12,022 bases of DNA, from the NCBI GenBank assembly GCA_003649715.1, contig QMSS01000034.1, positions 1 to 12,022 of the forward strand. Direction: 5' to 3'. The notes under the pieces are model-generated. The model was given only the letters and a program-made list of their open reading frames with translations. It was not told the DNA's origin and did not search any database. Source of the stretch: Thermoplasmata archaeon. Lineage in GTDB: Archaea; Thermoplasmatota; E2; DHVEG-1. How positions within the stretch are numbered: position 1 is the stretch's first letter; every line of letters starts with the position of its first letter. The position numbers were made by a program, and so were the translations under genes. Below are positions 7,655-12,022 of the stretch, one piece after another.

Positions 7655-7662
7655 TATTTAAA
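7655..7662 (-). promoter_or_regulatory. TATA box for the membrane-protein gene
   Basis: TTTAAATA on the - strand (7662 to 7655), the only consensus TATA element seen upstream of this gene. The predicted start site near 7632 gives a leader of about 100 nt, long for an archaeal mRNA. The rest of 7534-7882 is A/T-rich, with a T7 run at about 7798-7804 and no supportable gene. Confidence 0.5.
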
Positions 7663-7849
7663 TTCTTTGTGTTATTTTTACATTTCTAAAAAAATTCATA
7701 AAAAAAAACTAAAAAATAGCCTAACCTATACAAAAACATACAGTTACTGGTTTTCATAGAGCTCCTCACTTTGCATTATCTTTTTTGAAGCCAATGGTTT
7801 TTTTGAGAAAATGAAGGAAAAGATTAAAGAGAAGAATCTAGTTTACCCC

Positions 7850-7858
7850 TTTTACAAA
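7850..7858 (+). promoter_or_regulatory. Possible TATA element of the tRNA-Asp gene
   Basis: TTTTACAAA lies 25-33 nt upstream of the tRNA 5' end, the position expected if transcription starts a few bases before the mature tRNA. It is a weak match to the archaeal consensus. Confidence 0.35.
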
Positions 7859-7882
7859 AAAACAGAGAGGGATTGTTGTTTT

Positions 7883-7954
7883 GCCCCGGTAGTGTAGCGG
7901 TCTATCATGCGAGCCTGTCGAGCTCGCGACCCGGATTCAAATTCCGGCCGGGGC
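7883..7954 (+). tRNA. tRNA-Asp (anticodon GTC)
   Basis: 72 nt folding as a cloverleaf. The acceptor stem GCCCCGG pairs with CCGGGGC over 7 bp. The anticodon stem CGAGC/GCTCG has an extra closing G-C pair at the 26/44 position. The loop CTGTCGA gives anticodon GTC (Asp). The T stem CCGGA/TCCGG encloses loop TTCAAAT. The D arm contains the A-G-C-G-G-T run expected there, with a weak stem. CCA is not encoded, as is usual in many archaea, and no intron is present. Confidence 0.95.
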
Positions 7955-7976
7955 GTAACACTTCTATCCATCACAA

Positions 7977-7981
7977 TTTTT
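7977..7981 (+). terminator. T5 tract after tRNA-Asp
   Basis: Five T residues 23 nt past the tRNA 3' end, enough for archaeal U-tract termination. No stable hairpin precedes it. Confidence 0.35.
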
Positions 7982-8109
7982 CATGCGTTAGATAAAAAAG
8001 TGTTATACAAAAAAACTGTATTTTGACTTAGTTGGTAATTCAAACTACATTTGTATCCAATTACGATTGTGTCATCCCGTATTCTGTTGTATTAAAGTGG
8101 GGAAAAGAG

Positions 8110-8154
8110 AAAAAAGCTTTTTTTGTAGACATTCTTTGTTGTCTTTTTCTTTTT
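8110..8154. terminator. Terminator cluster: A6-GC-T7 palindrome and hairpin with T-tract
   Basis: A6GCT7 (8110-8124) has a T-run on both strands. It is followed by AGACA (8127-8131) and TGTCT (8140-8144), a 5-bp stem with an 8-nt loop, and then a long T-rich tract on the + strand. It lies between the tRNA and the 3' end of the minus-strand gene at 8183, so it can stop transcription from either side. No gene was seen in 7955-8182. Confidence 0.5.
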
Positions 8155-8182
8155 TTCTGGAGATATATAAACCTGGTTCCCC

Positions 8183-11100
8183 CTATAGTAGGATAACCAG
8201 GATCTTGGATATCAGCAGATAGTTGGAGGTCTCTATTCCATCATCGTCATAGGTGTAGGCTTTTATTTCGTATAGACCAAAGGGTATGTCAAAGCTACAT
8301 GAGCAGCCATCTGAGACATTATTGTCCCATTTACTATACTCGTTTCCAAGTAGGATTTGTTTTGCCACAAACTTTACAGAACTGGTGTTTTCATCTATTG
8401 TTTCTGGCAGTACAACGTATAGGGTATCATAGTTAATTGCTACTGCAAGCTGCATAATGTCAAGAATTTCTAGTGGTATTGGCTGTAGATCAAATAGATA
8501 GAGGTATCCTGTTTTGTAGATTCCTTTCTCTGAGCGGGTAACATCTTTGCGTGCATGTCCAATGTTTCCTGCCTGGTCGTACACCTTTACATGTATGTCA
8601 TATGTTTCTCCATAGTCTATGGTTAGATTCCATTCAAACCATGTGAAAAAACCATGTAGAGAGGAGTTGTATATTTCTTCGTTGTTGATCATTATCACTA
8701 TCTTTTCTAGACCAGATCCTGATATGTATTCAGAGGCAGTTCCATTGATCTCCACATGTTCGGTGTATACTATGTCTGGTGGTTTTAGGAGATTTACAAA
8801 TGGCTCAGATGTATCAATCTTTATGTTTTCGATTATATTGTGTGGAAGCTCTTCATTCCCTGAGGAATCAATGGACCAGAACTCTACAGAGTTGTTATCT
8901 CCGTTTTCTGATAGTATGAATGATCCAGTGTATTCAACTATGTCTCCATTGTTTATTCTATAATATGTTGTTATGTTCTCTGGATCTGTGTCGTTGTCAT
9001 ATGCCATGAGTGTTATGGTTACTGGTGATATGTACCATCCATTGTTTCCATCAGGTGTAGCTGGGTCAAGTTCGATGGTTGTCCATGGAGGTTCAATGTC
9101 ATCCCCTACAAGTGCAGTTACACCCCATTTATCTAGAGAAGGAGTGCTTTGTGGTGTGTTTCGTGTGAATGTGGCTCTGAGTCGAATAACTGATTCTGTT
9201 ATATCTGAGATGCCCTCACCAGGGCTGATGTTTTCTCTGATAACTTGTGTAGCAGTTTCATCTAAAACATCAAATACTATGTTTCCACCATCTGATGTGT
9301 AGTCTGCAAAAAACTCATCCCATTCCTGAAGATTTTCTGGTTCAATTGGTGTTGAGACCACCACTGCCTCTAGAACAAGTTCTTCTTCATCTCCGAAATC
9401 ATATGTTACATCAGGGGATCCTATCGATTGGCTGCATGTCCATATACTAGCATATATCTCATCAGGTGAGGAAACAAGTCTTTTATCCTCCCATGCAACA
9501 AAAATATTGTTGTTTCCAACTGCAACATTATTCCACTCCTTTGGGGAATATATATTAGTATCGGATAGCTCCTGTCTATTTGATATCATTGATCCATCCA
9601 GGGAAACCAGTCTACCCCATATGCCGTTAACATCGGTGTAGTCATCATCATAGGATACAAAAAACAGGACACCCATATAGGGGGTCACATCAGGTATTTT
9701 ATACACAATACCAGATTGGATGGTAATAATATTTGTCTCAATCTCTCCATTTTGAGATAGAATTCTACATTTTATCTGCCCATTGTAGTCTCCATTGCTT
9801 ATATCACCTGTGTTCCATACTACACAGTATTTTTCAGTCCTTGGGTTGTAGGATACTGATGGAAAGACATGATCAACATTGCTGCTACCAGTAGCCAAGG
9901 TTTGTGTGGAACCAACGGGATTACCATCTGAGTCGAATAATCTAGATTTGATGCTGAATGGACCATTCTCAGCATTGGCTCCATCCTCATATACCACCAT
10001 AAAATGTCCATTGTTATCAGAACATATCCATGGCTGACCCTGATAGTTTGATCCAGAGGCAATGGTTTTTTTTGTACCAATTGGGCTACCATCCGGAGTG
10101 TAAAACATTCCATATACATCAAAATTCCAGTTTGTATCTGCGGCAGCCCATACAACAAAAAATCTATTGCTTTGCTCATCATATGCCACGCATGGATCGA
10201 AACAGGGGTAATACTGAGGAAACTGATATTCTGGATTGCAAACTGTAAATGGGGCATAGCAATATCCATCTGATCTTCTAACCATTGTACCATGTATGCC
10301 AACAGCCCATCTACCAGTAGTTGGGTTTTGCTCCCATACAACAAAAAACTTGTCACTAACAGGACTATATGCGATACTTGGATTTTCTGAGTGATAGAGT
10401 GAGGATTCTGTACTTATATGTAGATCATTGGGGGGGGATGGGATTGGACTGCCGCCATTGATATCATATATCCTACCGTGGATATGCCTTGGTTCAACTC
10501 TATGCCACTGCTCGGGATCATATTCTGGGCCATTTCCTTCTTCCCAGGCAACTAAAAACCTTTCAGCTCCATATCCAACATCTGGGTCCCAGGATCCCTC
10601 AGAGTTGCCTGTCCAAGAGACTCTTAGATCATCACCAGTTATCTCCTGCCAGGAAAATATGTCATCGACACCTCCATATGATGCCGAGGGGTTTCCATAA
10701 AACATGTAGATTGTTTCCACACTTTCTGCCTGTATCTCTGGTATCTCTACTAGTATATCAACATATTCACCATTTACCTTTTCTATCCTCTGGTAGTCAA
10801 GAGGGACACCGCTTTTGTTATAAAAACGTAGATCGTCAAAATCCTGTTGCATATCAGGATCATAGTATACAGTTAGATCCAGTAGATAGTGATTGAAGGT
10901 TTCACCACCAGTGTTTATAACCTCTATGGGTTTCATCCGTGTCCATTCTGGATCAGCCCATACCTCAAAGGTGTTGTCCATTGTTACATTGCTATTAGAG
11001 ACAACATAATCATATGACCATTCAGAGTCTATTCTACTTGTGTCTAAAAAATCATCCTCCCATGTAAATGTCGACTCACCTAGGGTTTTTGTATATCCAC

Positions 11101-11191
11101 CACCGTCTACCATCATAGCCGGAGTTTCAGATAGAATCATTATAAGCAGTATCATCACAGCAGTTATCTTCCATACTAAGTTTTTTTCCAA
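8183..11191 (-). CDS. Secreted multidomain surface protein with DUF2341-like domain and seven propeller repeats
   Basis: 1002 residues. A signal peptide (about 1-27: basic MEKNLVWK, then a hydrophobic core) leads into WEDDFLDTSRID and a DUF2341-like domain (about 82-175: KPIEVINTGG, DDLRFYNKSG, IYMFYGNPSAS). Residues about 190-595 hold seven repeats, each with a VVWE-like strand: RFLVAWEE 211, KFFVVWEQ 281, RFFVVWAA 343, FMVVYEDG 397, YCVVWN 455, FFVSYDD 510 and IFVAWEDK 563. This count fits a seven-bladed beta-propeller. A beta domain (about 596-695), an OmpL47/chitobiase-C-like domain (702-793, YYRINNGDIVEYTG, FWSIDSSGNEE), an Ig-like domain (794-885, YDQAGNIGHA) and an unrecognised C-terminal domain (886-1002) with a CSC motif and a hydrophobic last strand follow. 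No PGF-type anchor is present. The start is TTG 11191, with GGGGG 10 nt upstream; the next Met (residue 13) would destroy the signal peptide. It is probably an extracellular adhesin or glycan-binding protein; its ligand is unknown. Confidence 0.85.
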   Translation of the reverse strand: MEKNLVWKITAVMILLIMILSETPAMMVDGGGYTKTLGESTFTWEDDFLDTSRIDSEWSYDYVVSNSNVTMDNTFEVWADPEWTRMKPIEVINTGGETFNHYLLDLTVYYDPDMQQDFDDLRFYNKSGVPLDYQRIEKVNGEYVDILVEIPEIQAESVETIYMFYGNPSASYGGVDDIFSWQEITGDDLRVSWTGNSEGSWDPDVGYGAERFLVAWEEGNGPEYDPEQWHRVEPRHIHGRIYDINGGSPIPSPPNDLHISTESSLYHSENPSIAYSPVSDKFFVVWEQNPTTGRWAVGIHGTMVRRSDGYCYAPFTVCNPEYQFPQYYPCFDPCVAYDEQSNRFFVVWAAADTNWNFDVYGMFYTPDGSPIGTKKTIASGSNYQGQPWICSDNNGHFMVVYEDGANAENGPFSIKSRLFDSDGNPVGSTQTLATGSSNVDHVFPSVSYNPRTEKYCVVWNTGDISNGDYNGQIKCRILSQNGEIETNIITIQSGIVYKIPDVTPYMGVLFFVSYDDDYTDVNGIWGRLVSLDGSMISNRQELSDTNIYSPKEWNNVAVGNNNIFVAWEDKRLVSSPDEIYASIWTCSQSIGSPDVTYDFGDEEELVLEAVVVSTPIEPENLQEWDEFFADYTSDGGNIVFDVLDETATQVIRENISPGEGISDITESVIRLRATFTRNTPQSTPSLDKWGVTALVGDDIEPPWTTIELDPATPDGNNGWYISPVTITLMAYDNDTDPENITTYYRINNGDIVEYTGSFILSENGDNNSVEFWSIDSSGNEELPHNIIENIKIDTSEPFVNLLKPPDIVYTEHVEINGTASEYISGSGLEKIVIMINNEEIYNSSLHGFFTWFEWNLTIDYGETYDIHVKVYDQAGNIGHARKDVTRSEKGIYKTGYLYLFDLQPIPLEILDIMQLAVAINYDTLYVVLPETIDENTSSVKFVAKQILLGNEYSKWDNNVSDGCSCSFDIPFGLYEIKAYTYDDDGIETSNYLLISKILVILL

Positions 11192-11330
11192 GATAGCGAA
11201 TCCCCCAAATATATTTTTGATGTTGAATCTAAATTTTCAGAATTTTATCTTCTTTAGTTTATTACATATATTCCTTATATTTATCAATATTTTACAACAT
11301 TGTATTGATTGCATTGTTTTGTTTTTATAT

Positions 11331-12022
11331 TTATAGTATCTCCCACCATTCGTAATTCCATAGCAACCATATATCCCAGTTGCTCGGCAGGCCACCACTT
11401 GCTATCCACCAGTATGGACGGGAATGAGCCTGATCTCTATACCAGCTGATATTGAAATAAGTGTTCAGAAACTCATCTGCCGCTATCATCATACCATACC
11501 TGTATTCTCCCTGGTTGTCTCTATCATAGAGTATTTCTAGATAGAAGTTCTCTCCAAGAGGCTCATCATATGTTGTGACTGTGAAATATCCCATGTCACC
11601 CCAATGCCAGGAGATACCCAGCTGACGATCTGCGTAGAAGGAAACATGTCCTAGAATTCTAAATATCTCATTCTCAAAATCAACAAAGGTGATGGTAACA
11701 TCCTTGTTGAACTCTATGTTGAATGAGCCTGATTCACCAAAGTCCCAGTTTCCAGTAATAGTAAACACATCTCCCTGCAGATTCAACATTATGTCTAGAT
11801 TGGTGACACGTAGAATTCTTCCATCCCATTCGAAGTTGGTTATATGGCCATTGTTGTAGTCCCAGGATACACGTAGATGGTCATCAGTTGATACACCAAG
11901 GATTAGATGGCATATTTCTACATCATCATCAAACATTGAAAACATGTTTTCAAAGAATTGTCCTCCATCTGTGTTGAGACACAGCTCTACATGGTTGTCA
12001 CCATTGTGTGGAAGATTCCAAA
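11331..12022 (-). CDS. Trp/Gly-rich beta-repeat surface protein, C-terminal part
   Basis: The frame is open to the right edge, adding 25 codons before the first Met (11945), so the start lies outside the window and 229 residues are visible. The protein is rich in alternating aromatic and polar residues with a recurring theme: LRVSWDYNNG, NWDFGESGSFNI, GISWHWGDMGYFTV and FNISWYRD. These suggest tandem beta-strand repeats. It ends in the Trp-rich WDIWLLWNYEWWEIL, with no membrane anchor. The composition is typical of exported archaeal surface proteins, but no named family was recognised. It is encoded 139 nt upstream of and parallel to the 1002-residue surface protein. The gap between them (11192-11330) is very A/T-rich, with several weak TATA-like strings and no clear terminator. 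Confidence 0.7.
   Translation of the reverse strand, partial: WNLPHNGDNHVELCLNTDGGQFFENMFSMFDDDVEICHLILGVSTDDHLRVSWDYNNGHITNFEWDGRILRVTNLDIMLNLQGDVFTITGNWDFGESGSFNIEFNKDVTITFVDFENEIFRILGHVSFYADRQLGISWHWGDMGYFTVTTYDEPLGENFYLEILYDRDNQGEYRYGMMIAADEFLNTYFNISWYRDQAHSRPYWWIASGGLPSNWDIWLLWNYEWWEIL

Noticed and set aside
7463..7759. 98-residue plus-strand open frame upstream of the tRNA
   Set aside because: Overlaps the membrane-protein gene and its promoter; low-complexity His/Ile/Asn/Lys composition from A/T-rich DNA.
7811..7897. 28-codon plus-strand ORF beginning ATGAAGGAAAAG and ending in the tRNA
   Set aside because: It runs into the tRNA gene, has no clear ribosome site and overlaps the probable tRNA promoter.
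7931..8182. Integration site at the tRNA 3' end
   Set aside because: No repeat of the tRNA 3' end was seen elsewhere in the window and no integrase gene is present.
9820..10356. 178-residue minus-strand open frame within the propeller gene
   Set aside because: Alternate-frame shadow of the 1002-residue gene, whose repeats and signal peptide are clear; no independent start signal or domain.
11283..11309. Inverted repeat ATCAATA/TATTGAT with a 13-nt loop between the two right-hand surface genes
   Set aside because: Seven A/T-rich pairs can arise by chance in this composition, no T-tract follows on the - strand, and no operator family was recognised.
1..12022. CRISPR array, insertion sequence or defence system
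   Set aside because: No regularly spaced direct repeats, transposase, nuclease or toxin-like gene was found; all sizeable genes are secretion or surface proteins.

Overview
The window looks archaeal, most likely a Thermoplasmatota-type or related euryarchaeote; this placement is inference from gene content. Supporting signs are TTTAAATA-type TATA boxes, heavy use of ATA (Ile) and AGA/AGG (Arg) codons, a tRNA gene without encoded CCA, an archaeal VirB11/TadA-like secretion ATPase with two short GspF-type membrane proteins, a class III (archaeal pilin-type) N-terminus, and large Asn/Asp/Thr-rich secreted beta proteins.

Left part (3-6645, + strand): a pilus or secretion locus. A 5'-truncated ATPase gene is joined by an ATGA overlap to a first GspF/TadB-TadC-like protein, followed 5 nt later by a second one starting at TTG. 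After a T-rich terminator and a fresh TATA box comes a pilin-like protein carrying a LamG lectin-like domain that splits an Ig-like domain. It is translationally close to a 667-residue secreted protein with a choice-of-anchor-L-like region, a DUF11 repeat and Asp-rich calcium-type loops. A plausible reading is that the ATPase and platform proteins assemble or export the pilin-LamG protein and perhaps display its partner on the cell surface.

Middle (6646-8182): a convergent gap with an A/T hairpin; a minus-strand gene (6826-7533) for a single-span membrane protein with ten N-glycosylation sequons in a helical external domain and codon use unlike its neighbours; a 349-nt divergent intergenic region with a TATA box and a leader motif shared with the pilin-LamG gene; and tRNA-Asp(GTC) at 7883-7954. 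A non-coding stretch with T-tracts and a small hairpin terminator follows.

Right part (8183-12022, - strand): a 1002-residue secreted protein with a signal peptide, a DUF2341-like domain, seven propeller-like repeats, an OmpL47/chitobiase-C-like domain and an Ig-like domain. Upstream of it on the same strand is the 3' part of another surface protein made of Trp/Gly-rich beta repeats and running off the right edge.

The window is therefore mainly a cell-surface region: a pilus-type machine plus several candidate adhesins or surface-layer proteins around one tRNA gene. No CRISPR array, insertion sequence, transposase or restriction/defence gene was seen.
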